A DNA stretch of 47,238 nucleotides. Source: Cyclobacteriaceae bacterium. GTDB lineage: Bacteria > Bacteroidota > Bacteroidia > Cytophagales > Cyclobacteriaceae. Under the pieces are notes generated by a model. It saw only the letters and a program-made list of their open reading frames with translations. It did no database searches and had not been told where the DNA came from. Location: the NCBI GenBank assembly GCA_025350305.1, contig JANXYC010000144.1, positions 1-47,238 of the forward strand. Direction: 5' to 3'. Below are positions 27,756 through 35,618 of this stretch, one piece after another (positions within the stretch are counted from its first letter, which is position 1; each line of letters begins with the position of its first letter). A program made the translations under genes and the position numbers.

Positions 27756-28784
27756 ATGGATTCGTTTACTCACATCGCACTTGGTGCTATCATCGGAGAG
27801 GCCTATGCCGGTAAAGCACTAGGAAAAAAGGCCATGGTGATCGGTGCGCTGGCTCAGTCTCTACCAGACGTTGACTTCGTTATGTCGTTCTGGCTTCGTC
27901 CGGTTGATAACTTACTTGCTCACCGGGGATTTACGCACTCTTTACTTTTTTGCATAACTGCCGCTACATTACTTGGACTCCTGATGGCTCAGTGGCATCG
28001 CTCCGCCGGCATTTCAAAAAAGAGGTGGATTCTTTTTTTTGGTTTGCAATTATCCATTCATGTATTGTTGGATGCGTTCAACAGTTATGGCGTCGGGTGG
28101 TTTGAACCATTCAGTCATTTGCGGGTTGCCTTCGACATCCTCTACGTAGTCGATCCATTTTATTCAATCTGGCTGGGGATCGCATGCCTGGCACTTCTGC
28201 TTCTTAAAAGTAATTCTCCCGCCAGAAAAAATTGGACAGGCGTGTCACTGGCGCTGAGTACTATCTACCTCCTGTACGCCATTTACAATAAAGGTACCAT
28301 AAACAATGATGTAAAATCGGCATTGCATAAAAAGACCATTGTGTATTCCCGGCTTCTGACAACCCCAACGCCGCTCAACAATTGGCTATGGTATATCATC
28401 GCAGAAACTGATTCAGGCTATCATGTTGGTTATCGTTCTGTTTTTGATGGTGTCGATTCCATCAACTTCACATTTTTTCCACGGCAAGCCTCTTTGCTGC
28501 ACGCGCTGGAAGATAATGAGGATTTGCAGAAGTTGAAGCGTTTTTCACAAGGATATTATACAATCGAACGACGCGATGATGCATTGCTATTCAATGACCT
28601 TCGTTTCGGTCAGATTGCAGGGTGGAGCGATCCGCGTGCGATGTTTGCCTTTCACTATGACCTTCTTCATCCGGATGCCAATTTGTTTGTGGTCCAACAG
28701 GGCCGGTTCTCAAATTGGAACAAGAAAACAGTACGGGTATTGATCAGGCGAATTGCGGCGATTCGGCAAGCTGACAGCCAATGA
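27756..28784 (+). CDS. Membrane-bound metal-dependent hydrolase (YdjM-like)
   Basis: This gene encodes 342 residues. The start MDSFTHIALGAIIGEAYAG, then LPDVDFV and HRGFTHSLLF, shows the conserved histidines and aspartates of the YdjM/DUF457 family of membrane-embedded metal-dependent hydrolases. Several hydrophobic segments follow in the first 190 residues, and the C-terminal 150 residues are soluble. The substrate is unknown; relatives are linked to envelope and stress responses. It is convergent with the phospholipase D gene, with four bases between the stops. Confidence 0.85.
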   Translation: MDSFTHIALGAIIGEAYAGKALGKKAMVIGALAQSLPDVDFVMSFWLRPVDNLLAHRGFTHSLLFCITAATLLGLLMAQWHRSAGISKKRWILFFGLQLSIHVLLDAFNSYGVGWFEPFSHLRVAFDILYVVDPFYSIWLGIACLALLLLKSNSPARKNWTGVSLALSTIYLLYAIYNKGTINNDVKSALHKKTIVYSRLLTTPTPLNNWLWYIIAETDSGYHVGYRSVFDGVDSINFTFFPRQASLLHALEDNEDLQKLKRFSQGYYTIERRDDALLFNDLRFGQIAGWSDPRAMFAFHYDLLHPDANLFVVQQGRFSNWNKKTVRVLIRRIAAIRQADSQ

Positions 28785-28788
28785 AGTA

Positions 28789-29973
28789 TTATTCCCGTTG
28801 CTTAAAATAAAAAGTGAATAAAAACAATGCCATACGCAATAAGTTATAAGATATTTTTTGCAGCACATGTACCAGCACATTTGTCCTTTTATTATAATCC
28901 TCTTCTGTAATCTGGACACAATCCGTTTCAATAACCTCCTGAAGACGTCGTTCTACTTTTTTGGCAAACAATGGGCTGTTCACATCGAGGTTCAACTCAA
29001 TGCTGGCGTAAGCGCTTAAGTTATTCAGGTTATAGGAACCAACGGTCATCCACTGACCATCACAGACGGCAATTTTCCCATGAAGGACCGTCTTTTGATA
29101 CTCAAATATTTCAACTTTGTTTTTGAAGAGCCACCGATATAAATAACGCTCGGCGTATTTGCTCATACCAATGTCTGATATCCCAGCTTGAATCACCCTA
29201 ATCCTTACTCCCCTATTGACAGCCTCTCTTATTCTTCTCCGGATCAATTCACCCGGCAAAAAATAGGGAGACATTATTATTATATGTGAGGTGGCTGTTT
29301 GGAGCATTTCCAGGTAGCTATTTGTGATTTCCCGTTTTCTGCTTACCCAATCATTGATTCTTACCCTAACGGCGCAATCCTTTTCACCGCCCGATATCTT
29401 CAATGGAGTTGGGTTAATCGGTACTTCCATTTTTGGTAGCATGGCCTTATATCTGCGAATGCAAACTTTGGCCAGCGTAGCCGCAACATCGCCCCCCGCG
29501 TAAAGCGCCCAATCGAGCCAGGCTTTTGTTTCGGCAATATCATTGTACCGGTCGCTTATGTTCAGCCCAGCCACCAGACAATAAATGGCGTCAGTTACTA
29601 CCACCTTATGATGAAGTCGCCGGCCAAAATAGAAACTTTTGCTTTTCAATATCGGTTCAAACCTGCGAAAGCTGATCCCGACCCGTAAAAAATTGTCAAT
29701 AAAATCTTTTGATAGATTTTTTGATGCATAACCGTCCACCAGTATGTAGACTTTCACACCCCGTACGGCCGCCTCTGTCAGGGCACTTGCTATCCGCTTC
29801 CCTGTTTCATCCTCATCAAAGATATATACCTGAACGTGAATTGAGTATTTCGCCGCAATGATCATGGTCTCCAATAAGTCAAAATAATCCTGACCACCTC
29901 TTACCAGTTTAACAGTGTTGTGCAACGAATAAGAACTGGCAGCGGTCTTACGTTTTGGTGCTCGTTTAAACAT
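28789..29973 (-). CDS. Phospholipase D-like / cardiolipin synthase family protein
   Basis: This gene encodes 394 residues from the ATG at 29971-29973. Two HKD motifs mark the phospholipase D fold: HHKVVVTD at about 121-128 and HGKIAVCD at about 298-305, each followed by the usual glycine/serine-asparagine (GLNIS, GSYNLNNLS). This is the ClsB-like soluble layout with no N-terminal membrane helices; a C-terminal hydrophobic stretch could touch the membrane. It likely makes cardiolipin or a related lipid. A longer frame would start with TTG at 30006, but the promoter-like TATGTTTG (minus strand, 29995-30002) lies inside that extension, so the ATG is preferred. Confidence 0.88.
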   Translation of the reverse strand: MFKRAPKRKTAASSYSLHNTVKLVRGGQDYFDLLETMIIAAKYSIHVQVYIFDEDETGKRIASALTEAAVRGVKVYILVDGYASKNLSKDFIDNFLRVGISFRRFEPILKSKSFYFGRRLHHKVVVTDAIYCLVAGLNISDRYNDIAETKAWLDWALYAGGDVAATLAKVCIRRYKAMLPKMEVPINPTPLKISGGEKDCAVRVRINDWVSRKREITNSYLEMLQTATSHIIIMSPYFLPGELIRRRIREAVNRGVRIRVIQAGISDIGMSKYAERYLYRWLFKNKVEIFEYQKTVLHGKIAVCDGQWMTVGSYNLNNLSAYASIELNLDVNSPLFAKKVERRLQEVIETDCVQITEEDYNKRTNVLVHVLQKISYNLLRMALFLFTFYFKQRE

Positions 29974-30424
29974 GTAAGGGGAGAAGCGGTGATGCAAACA
30001 TATCAATGATATGGCTCATTACCTTGAAATATATCATACTAACCTTCCAACATCCAAACGGATGTAGAAATTTTTATGTTAATTATTTTGGATTTAGTTT
30101 TTACGTATGAATCCCAATGTCGCCAGGGTCCGCTCCACTGACATGGCCATTAGAAACACGAAGATGATCGATCTCACAATAAAGTGAAATGTCTGTAAGA
30201 ATAACTGTATGAGAAATGTTGTGTTCACGAATAAACAAGACAAAAAAACCTTGCCAAGCAACCAAAGCAGTCTCCCATAGCACTTTGCACCTTTTTTTTG
30301 TGGAAGGAATTCCCCACCCGTGCAATGGTTTAGTTGATTTTGGCGCTGATTCCTGCTTTTATTTCGATGTGAGGATGGCATATATTTTACTCTTGCAGTG
30401 ACGTACGATTAAAATCAAAACAGT
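29974..30424. other. Intergenic region
   Basis: No convincing gene was seen; the open frames on the minus strand have no family features. It holds TATGTTTG on the minus strand at 29995-30002, a likely -7 element for the phospholipase D gene, and GTGGAAGGAATTCCCCAC at 30300-30317. This near-palindrome has the GTGGAA half-site and lies 108 bases before the next small gene. Confidence 0.4.
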
Positions 30425-30583
30425 ATGGGTAATATCTTATATGTAATTGCAGTGATCCTGGTAATTGCCTGGCTCATTGGTTTTCTGGGCTTTGCCGCTG
30501 GCGGTCTAATTCATGTTTTGCTTGTGATAGCGATTATTGCAGTTCTACTCAACGTCATCGGTGGGAATAGAAGAAATATCTAA
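30425..30583 (+). CDS. Lmo0937-like small membrane protein (copy 1)
   Basis: This 52-residue gene begins MGNILYVIAVILVIAWLIGF and ends VLLNVIGGNRRNI. Two hydrophobic segments are separated by a short glycine-rich turn (GFAAGGLIH), as in the Lmo0937 family of small membrane proteins, which are often stress-induced. A second copy lies at 32904-33056 with the same layout (MGNLLYIIAV). Similarity between the two copies argues that both are real. Confidence 0.8.
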   Translation: MGNILYVIAVILVIAWLIGFLGFAAGGLIHVLLVIAIIAVLLNVIGGNRRNI

Positions 30584-30754
30584 GTTGAAACTTTAAGAAA
30601 GGCTGTCATCATTCCATGAAGTAAAATATCAGGGTGAAGGGTGACAGCGTTCTTTTTTAACCTTCTCGATGCGTGCCGTCCTTTACATCCCATCCTGTGG
30701 CATGGTAATGGCGTTGAGTCGTCCTATGATTCTAAACGAATAAGGTCTAGGCGA

Positions 30755-31675
30755 ATGGAAAAAATTAAGATTTTTTTTAAACTCATAAGAAGGGCATCCA
30801 GGCACTTCATAGATGATGATGGACTTAACTTGAGCGCATCGTTGTCATACTATACGATTTTCTCTATTGCACCATTGATTATCGTTGTTATATCGTTGGC
30901 TGGGATGTTTCTGGGATCAGAAGCTGTTCAGGGAAAGATTTATGGACAGATTAATGGATTGGTCGGAAATTCCTCAGCGCTCCAGATTCAGGAAATTATC
31001 AAAAACCTTGAGACGACTCATAACACCGTTGCTGGAACGATCATCGGTATTGTTATTCTCCTTCTCGGAGCAACGGGTGTATTTACCGAGATACAGCACT
31101 CCATCAATTACATTTGGTCCATACGGGCCAAACCCAAAAAAGGATTGATCAAAATGTTGCTGAACCGGCTCTTGTCGTTCTCACTAATTGTAAGTTTTTC
31201 GTTTATTCTGCTGGCTGCCCTGGTAGTCGACGCCCTCAGCGATTTATTGAGTGATAAAATAAAGATCTACTTTCCGGATGCTTCCGTCTATATTTTTAAC
31301 GTCGTTAACCTGTTCATTATTTTTTCGACCATTACATGTCTGTTCGCAATTATTTACAAGGTCCTTCCGGATGCTATAATCAAATGGAAGGATGCCTTTA
31401 TCGGAGCATTCCTCACCGCCTTTCTTTTTATGATAGGCAAATTTGGGATCAGCTTTTATGTTGCCAAATCAAATGTGGGCCTCATCTACGGAGCGGCAGC
31501 GTCGGTCATCATCCTGTTGCTGTGGGTGTATTACTCATCCATCATCCTGTTCTTCGGCGCAGAATTCACCAGGATGTTTGCATTGCATTACGGAGGAGGA
31601 GTAAAGCCCAATGATACTTCGGTGTTCATCATCAAACAGGAAGCAAAAGAAATAGACATCTCTCCCCTCACCTAG
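30755..31675 (+). CDS. YihY/BrkB-family inner-membrane protein
   Basis: This gene encodes 306 residues from the ATG at 30755; a longer frame would start with GTG at 30641 and add unconserved residues. The family text is clear: SLSYYTIFSIAPLIIVVISL, ATGVFTEIQHSINYIW, then KWKDAFIGAFLTAFLF and YGAAASVIILLLWVYYSS, with FFGAEFTRMFA near the end and six predicted membrane helices. These proteins were once annotated as RNase BN; that role was later dropped and the true function is unclear. It lies among stress-type genes. Confidence 0.9.
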   Translation: MEKIKIFFKLIRRASRHFIDDDGLNLSASLSYYTIFSIAPLIIVVISLAGMFLGSEAVQGKIYGQINGLVGNSSALQIQEIIKNLETTHNTVAGTIIGIVILLLGATGVFTEIQHSINYIWSIRAKPKKGLIKMLLNRLLSFSLIVSFSFILLAALVVDALSDLLSDKIKIYFPDASVYIFNVVNLFIIFSTITCLFAIIYKVLPDAIIKWKDAFIGAFLTAFLFMIGKFGISFYVAKSNVGLIYGAAASVIILLLWVYYSSIILFFGAEFTRMFALHYGGGVKPNDTSVFIIKQEAKEIDISPLT

Positions 31676-31687
31676 TTACGGTAATAC

Positions 31688-32125
31688 ATGATAGAAAACC
31701 AGCCAAACGAATTGACGTTGATTTATCATTCAGACAAAGCAGATGATAAAAAAGCACGTGCTTTTATCGAATCCGTTACTGACTATTCTGTCAAAACGCT
31801 GGATTTGAAAAAAGAATCCCTTACCGAAACCCAACTGGCAGAAATAGCAGGTAAGATGGATGTGAAAATAAAAGATCTCGTTGACCCTTCTTATCAGGAT
31901 CGTTTTCAATCGAAGGATTTGAACACACTCACATCCGTAAGTGACTCAGATTTATTGACCATATTGACACAGGAGTCAATTTTAATTAATACCCCTATCG
32001 CCATTATCGGAAAACGGGCCTACCAATATGCTTCAGCTTATGATCTTCTCAACAAGAATATGACCACCGATGGCGTAGCATCAACCGTAGGTGCCAATCG
32101 TGAGGAGAAAAGAAACGTTTTCTAA
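31688..32125 (+). CDS. ArsC-like thioredoxin-fold protein lacking cysteine
   Basis: This gene encodes 145 residues and follows the YihY gene after 12 bases. The order of elements fits the arsenate reductase/Spx family: LIYHSDKADDKKARAFIE at the start, YSVKTLDLKKESLTETQLAEI, DLVDPSYQDRF, and ILINTPIAIIGKRAYQY in the place of the LLKRPI region. There is no cysteine anywhere in the protein, so it cannot carry out arsenate or disulfide chemistry in the usual way. It may be a binding or regulatory member of the fold. The family is assigned by eye. Confidence 0.7.
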   Translation: MIENQPNELTLIYHSDKADDKKARAFIESVTDYSVKTLDLKKESLTETQLAEIAGKMDVKIKDLVDPSYQDRFQSKDLNTLTSVSDSDLLTILTQESILINTPIAIIGKRAYQYASAYDLLNKNMTTDGVASTVGANREEKRNVF

Positions 32126-32174
32126 ACTCACCTTACCCTGATCCCTCCCCTACGAAGGGAATGGAATCAAGCAT

Positions 32175-32849
32175 TTAAAATGCTTCCCTGACTATTAACT
32201 TATCATCCACACCGAGACCCTTCAGTTGTTTATCGATGGCTTCCATCATTGGCGGAGGTCCGCAGACATACACAAGCTTATTTTGACCCAGCAAATGAGG
32301 CCGAAGGAATTCTTCAGAAATTTGTCCATGTGAATATCCTGCTGCTTTTTCATCCGATAAAATGTTGACGAAATTCCTGCCTAACACTTTATTAAACTCC
32401 GCCTCCAGAATGATATCCACCTTTGCCTTGTTAGCGAAGATCAGTTTGTTGCCACCCAGTTCATTCTTTGATTGAAGCTCCCGGAAGATCGAAATGAATG
32501 GCGTAACGCCCGCCCCTCCCGCGATGAAAAGACCTTCACCTTTATAAGCGATGGCACCAAAAACATCATGCAGAATTAACTCCTGATCTTTCTGTAGCGT
32601 TGGCAGTTGATTTGTAACGCCGAGGTGTGAAGGATAGACTTTAATGGTAAACTCAAGGTGATCATTTACAGGGAGACTTGTGAAGGAAAATGGTCTTTTC
32701 TGGTTGCGCCATCCATTTTTATCCAGCGACACATCCACAGCCTGACCTGGCCTGAAATTAAAGTGAAGCGGTTTCTCCGTTACAATCCTCAGCACATCAT
32801 GCGTGATATAGCTAATCACTCTTATTTTTACATGATGCACGTGTTCCAT
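32175..32849 (-). CDS. Ferredoxin/flavodoxin reductase-like FAD oxidoreductase
   Basis: This gene encodes 224 residues. The FAD-binding barrel has RPGQAVDVSLD and KRPFSFTSLP; the NAD(P) domain has the glycine-rich GLFIAGGAGVTPFISI and the C-terminal VYVCGPPPMMEAID. There is no iron-sulfur domain, so it needs a separate electron partner such as a ferredoxin, flavodoxin or flavohemoprotein, none of which is nearby. It converges with the ArsC-like gene. Confidence 0.88.
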   Translation of the reverse strand: MEHVHHVKIRVISYITHDVLRIVTEKPLHFNFRPGQAVDVSLDKNGWRNQKRPFSFTSLPVNDHLEFTIKVYPSHLGVTNQLPTLQKDQELILHDVFGAIAYKGEGLFIAGGAGVTPFISIFRELQSKNELGGNKLIFANKAKVDIILEAEFNKVLGRNFVNILSDEKAAGYSHGQISEEFLRPHLLGQNKLVYVCGPPPMMEAIDKQLKGLGVDDKLIVREAF

Positions 32850-32903
32850 AAATCAGAGGATCGCTCTTAGGCTACGTAATCCGATTACCATTCTGCCGAA
32901 AAT

Positions 32904-33056
32904 TTAAATTCTTCTTCCACTGATCACGCGCAATAACACAGCAACAATGGCAATAACCAGTAAAATATGAATGATGCCACCCGCCTCATACCCCAGGTAA
33001 CCAACCGCCCAGAGAATTATTAAAACAACTGCAATTATATAGAGTAAATTTCCCAT
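32904..33056 (-). CDS. Lmo0937-like small membrane protein (copy 2)
   Basis: This gene encodes 50 residues: MGNLLYIIAVVLIILWAVGY, then LGYEAGGIIHILLVIAIVAV and a basic end (ISGRRI). It is a paralog of the gene at 30425-30583 with the same start, turn and second helix. Two membrane segments are expected. Function is unknown but such proteins are often stress-induced. Confidence 0.8.
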   Translation of the reverse strand: MGNLLYIIAVVLIILWAVGYLGYEAGGIIHILLVIAIVAVLLRVISGRRI

Positions 33057-33123
33057 GATAATTATTGTTTAGAGGTTCTTAATAATTTTCCTAACTTTTT
33101 AGAAAGTTCCCAATTGCATTGAT

Positions 33124-33351
33124 TTAGATAACCATCAATTTAAAAACTGGCGAATTGCAATAGATTTTCTCAACGATATGTGTGACTGTATTTTCACAGA
33201 TCACCATATTTTCTTCGAGTCTTAACTCCTCAAATTTATATTGCGCGCTGCTGCGGGGTTTTCGGAAGATGTCGCCTCGCTTAAGAAAGCGAGCTAATTG
33301 TTCCACTGAGTTAACAATTTTATTGTTGATGATTTCCGTTCTTGGTTTCAT
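33124..33351 (-). CDS. Small hypothetical protein
   Basis: This gene encodes 75 residues, without membrane segments or signal peptide. It begins MKPRTEIINNKIVNSVEQLARFL and is rich in charged residues, with two cysteines near the C-terminal end. I do not recognise a family. It lies in line with the small membrane gene at 33371 and the Lmo0937-like gene, all on the minus strand, and the start ATG is 19 bases past the stop of the former. The short spacing supports co-transcription. Confidence 0.5.
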   Translation of the reverse strand: MKPRTEIINNKIVNSVEQLARFLKRGDIFRKPRSSAQYKFEELRLEENMVICENTVTHIVEKIYCNSPVFKLMVI

Positions 33352-33370
33352 AGGTACTTATTTTTTGCTA

Positions 33371-33583
33371 TTAGTTTTTATTCTTATTGGATACCATCAC
33401 AATGATGCCTGTAACCAAGAGTACTCCTCCAATGATTGGCGACCATTGGACAGGATTGTTTTTGGTTGACGTGACTTCAACAGGCCCAATGTCTACGACT
33501 TTTTCGCGCGTTACGAAATTAAAACCCGTCACCAGTGTCATGATGAGACCAATCACGATGAGTGCTATACCGATGTTTTTCAT
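33371..33583 (-). CDS. Small two-helix membrane protein
   Basis: This gene encodes 70 residues. Two membrane segments are visible: NIGIALIVIGLIMTLVTGF at the start and SPIIGGVLLVTGIIVMV near the end, separated by a polar loop with KVVDIGPVEVTSTKNNP. Small proteins of this layout are common in Bacteroidota but have no known function. It is one of several small minus-strand genes in a row. Confidence 0.7.
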   Translation of the reverse strand: MKNIGIALIVIGLIMTLVTGFNFVTREKVVDIGPVEVTSTKNNPVQWSPIIGGVLLVTGIIVMVSNKNKN

Positions 33584-33629
33584 ATAAATTTTTTAAATTG
33601 ATTATTGTTCTGTGTTGAATCAATGTTGA

Positions 33630-33965
33630 TTATCCTTTCGTGCATTTAGCCTGACAAACCATAGCGTGATCCAGATGACTGCGCAAAATAGGCAGCATGG
33701 AATTTGCCCAAGACCTGATATCAGAATCCTTACTATCTGCCGCCGCACTTTCAAATCTATCCACCGCTTTTTTATGACCATCCACCATCATGTCACAATA
33801 GGCTTTGTCGAAATCCCTTCCGGGTTTATCAATCAATTTTTGATATGCATCAACCGCTTTGCTGTCATCGGTCTTTTTCTTGCCACATGAAGCCAGACCA
33901 ATGGTGATTGCAAGTATGAGGAAACTCTTAAACAGCGTGTTCCCGTTACACAGTTGAATTTTCAT
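33630..33965 (-). CDS. Lipoprotein, DUF4142-like
   Basis: This gene encodes 111 residues from the ATG at 33963-33965; the longer frame upstream adds a segment before the signal peptide that looks non-coding. The signal is lipoprotein-type (FLILAITIGLASC), so the protein is anchored by Cys. The mature part contains FDKAYCDMMVDGHKKAVDRFE, then DSDIRSWANSMLPILRSHLDHA, which matches the second half of DUF4142 proteins, often ferritin-like helical bundles. The first half of that family is missing, so this is a short version. Confidence 0.75.
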   Translation of the reverse strand: MKIQLCNGNTLFKSFLILAITIGLASCGKKKTDDSKAVDAYQKLIDKPGRDFDKAYCDMMVDGHKKAVDRFESAAADSKDSDIRSWANSMLPILRSHLDHAMVCQAKCTKG

Positions 33966-34244
33966 GGAGATTTGAGTTTTGGGTTTGCAAACCTCTCTAA
34001 AACTTTCGTGCCACAGGGAAGCTGTGTCCTTGGAAATAGAGCTTGCTGTAGCAGATTCGGTTCTGATTAAGCATGCTGCGACTTTAGAAAGTCCCCTGAT
34101 TAAGTTCTCCGTTACCATGAAGGCACTTTTATAGGTGCGAAAAGCCTTAGCAGCCCATTTTAACTACTTTTACAATTATTTAAACCACTTTGAATAGTTG
34201 AAATCCTCATTTTTCCAGAAGCCATGACTAGTGGGATGATTTTT

Positions 34245-34261
34245 CCACATAATTCCACGCA
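34245..34261 (-). promoter_or_regulatory. GTGGAAT box upstream of the DUF4142-like lipoprotein
   Basis: On the minus strand this reads TGCGTGGAATTATGTGG, and 16 of 17 bases equal the site at 38919-38935. Both point in the direction of the gene downstream. It could be an operator or the -35 part of an alternative promoter. No common -10 element was found. Confidence 0.4.
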
Positions 34262-34599
34262 CATCAAAAATTAACCTGAAAATGATATGGCATGAAATTT
34301 AAACGACGCCAACTACCCACAAATTGTTAAACCTATTGATTTCAATATGATAAGGGTACACTTTGAAAATTCGTTTCCCTCAAACCATGGTTTGGAAACA
34401 AGCTGTTTTACGGTGGTGAGGGGATGACGATTGATTGCCTGGTGAAAGGATGATGGGTTCGGTGGCAGTCAGGGAAACATTTTTGAAGGTACCCTTATTT
34501 TATTCATTACAAAATGAATAATCAATTTTCAGAAAGTCGCTACCATCAGGAAGGCAACTAAACCATTCCTCATAATCGATTTTAATATCATGGGTGAAA

Positions 34600-34625
34600 A
34601 AAAGGAGGCATTCCGGAATGCCTCC
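34600..34625 (-). terminator. Rho-independent terminator of the outer-membrane protein gene
   Basis: A perfect palindrome with arms GGAGGCATTCC and GGAATGCCTCC (34604-34625) is followed on the minus strand by a run of T. It lies about 50 bases past the stop of the gene at 34676-35191. Confidence 0.85.
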
Positions 34626-34675
34626 ATTGGTACCTCTATAACAGTATGAGTACCGCTCCCTTACACTTTTTCCTA

Positions 34676-35191
34676 TTAGAATGTATAGCGTATGCCTAAT
34701 CCACCCCAGCTGTTGACAAACCCGCGATAGGGGCCGAATTCAAAAGAAGGCTGCCAATCCAGTGACAGATTGATGGGTGCGCCGGTAAACTTGTAATCAA
34801 GGCCTAACACACCATCAATGCCGACGTACGAACCGGAGTTTCCATAGGGATAATATTTATCATAGTAGGTGTTATAAAATCCCACGTGCGCTCCAGGGCC
34901 AACATACCATTTCAAACCCGGCGCTCCTTCAAAGTCAAAGTGAAACTCGTACAGTCCGGTGATTCTGGTGCCTCTACTCCAGAAGTAAGCGATTCCTTCC
35001 AGGGCGCGGTTGGTTGAAACAAAATGCTTAACGCTGAGACCACCCCCATCGCCCCATAACTTAACACCCAATGCCGTGATGTAGGAACTCGTTTCATTTT
35101 GAGGTTTTGTTGTTAACCGGTTGTTTTGTGCTTTTGCGGTTATCCCTGCCATGAGAAAAACCAACACTGCAATCATTCCTAACTTTTTCAT
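34676..35191 (-). CDS. Small outer-membrane beta-barrel protein
   Basis: This gene encodes 171 residues with a signal peptide (MIAVLVFLMAGITAKAQ). The mature part shows alternating hydrophobic strands with aromatic ends (LGVKLWGDGGGLSVKHFVS, GLKWYVGPGAHVGFY, FVNSWGGLGIRYTF) and ends in phenylalanine, as outer-membrane barrels do. About eight strands fit the size. Function is unknown. A GTGGAAT sequence lies on the minus strand at 35237-35244, about 45 bases before the start, and a strong terminator follows. Confidence 0.75.
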   Translation of the reverse strand: MKKLGMIAVLVFLMAGITAKAQNNRLTTKPQNETSSYITALGVKLWGDGGGLSVKHFVSTNRALEGIAYFWSRGTRITGLYEFHFDFEGAPGLKWYVGPGAHVGFYNTYYDKYYPYGNSGSYVGIDGVLGLDYKFTGAPINLSLDWQPSFEFGPYRGFVNSWGGLGIRYTF

Positions 35192-35325
35192 TTTTTATTT
35201 AGTTGAGTAGTTGATAAATATTTTGGTGCTGCTTTCATTCCACGTGACCGAATCAAAAAAAGCCAGTACTCATCAATCCATTTCTAACATACACAATATC
35301 AGGTAGATTGAGTAGATTTTAAAAA

Positions 35326-35529
35326 GGGGATGATAGAACTTACGGGTTCAGTCATCCCCGAACGAACTTGTTCTTTATGTACCAGAGAGGAAAAGAGAAC
35401 TTACGGGTTCAGCTGTTCCTTACTAACCTTCAGGTTCAGGAGAAAGAGAACTTGCAGGTCCAGCTTTCTCCGGAGCAAAAATTTGTTTCTGGCATCAAAT
35501 GGAATCAGAACTTACGGGTCCAGGATTCC
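35326..35529 (-). ncRNA. Array of four tandem hairpins with a conserved loop
   Basis: Four units lie at 35326-35359, 35388-35420, 35439-35471 and 35501-35529. Each has the 17-base core AGAACTTACGGGTTCAG (or close: AGAACTTGCAGGTCCAG, AGAACTTACGGGTCCAG), flanked by a stem of different sequence in each unit: GGGGATGA/TCATCCCC, AGGAAAAG/CTGTTCCT, GGAGAAAG/CTTTCTCC, GGAATC/GATTCC. Within the core GAAC pairs with GTTC; in units 3 and 4 the change to GTCC keeps pairing as G-U only on the minus strand, which suggests a minus-strand RNA. The array lies between the duplicated tail of the gene at 35617 and the outer-membrane protein gene. It may be a processed RNA, a protein-binding array or a repeat family; this is not known. 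Confidence 0.5.
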
Positions 35530-35546
35530 CCTTAGAACGAATCGTA

Positions 35547-35618
35547 TTACAAGAGAAGAATTAACAACAAAATAATAATTATTACTGCACCTACTGAAAG
35601 ATAGACTCCACCACTTTT
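35547..35618 (-). pseudogene. Partial duplicate of the C-terminal segment of the gene at 35617
   Basis: The open stretch encodes KSGGVYLSVGAVIIII followed by a leucine-rich end and a stop, a near copy of the C-terminal segment of the next gene upstream (SGGIYLSVGAVILIIVLLI). It has no start and directly follows that gene's stop. It looks like what is left of a tandem gene copy after a deletion. Confidence 0.7.

Larger units (their letters stand above)
33966..34675. other. Long intergenic region with boxes and hairpins
   Basis: No gene is supported here. It contains CCACATAATTCCACGCA (34245-34261), nearly identical to a site at 38919-38935; the perfect palindrome CAAACCATGGTTTG (34381-34394) flanked by GTTTC and GAAAC (34373-34399); and a terminator at 34604-34625. 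The rest is AT-rich with no clear signal. Confidence 0.5.

Noticed and set aside
30094-30381. Minus-strand open frames in the gap before the Lmo0937-like gene
   Set aside because: Composition and lack of any motif suggest chance; two overlapping frames compete.
33966-34118. N-terminal extension of the DUF4142-like lipoprotein
   Set aside because: The lipoprotein signal begins only at the ATG at 33965; an extension would bury it.
35326-35529. Integron attC sites
   Set aside because: attC sites have conserved outer ends and a variable centre; here the centre is conserved and the outer stems vary. No cassettes and no integrase are seen.
35330-35575. Plus-strand open frame across the hairpin array, and the array as a CRISPR
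   Set aside because: The frame is a by-product of the repeats. CRISPR was rejected because the repeated unit is only 17 bases, the flanks of each unit are complementary to each other, and no cas genes are present.
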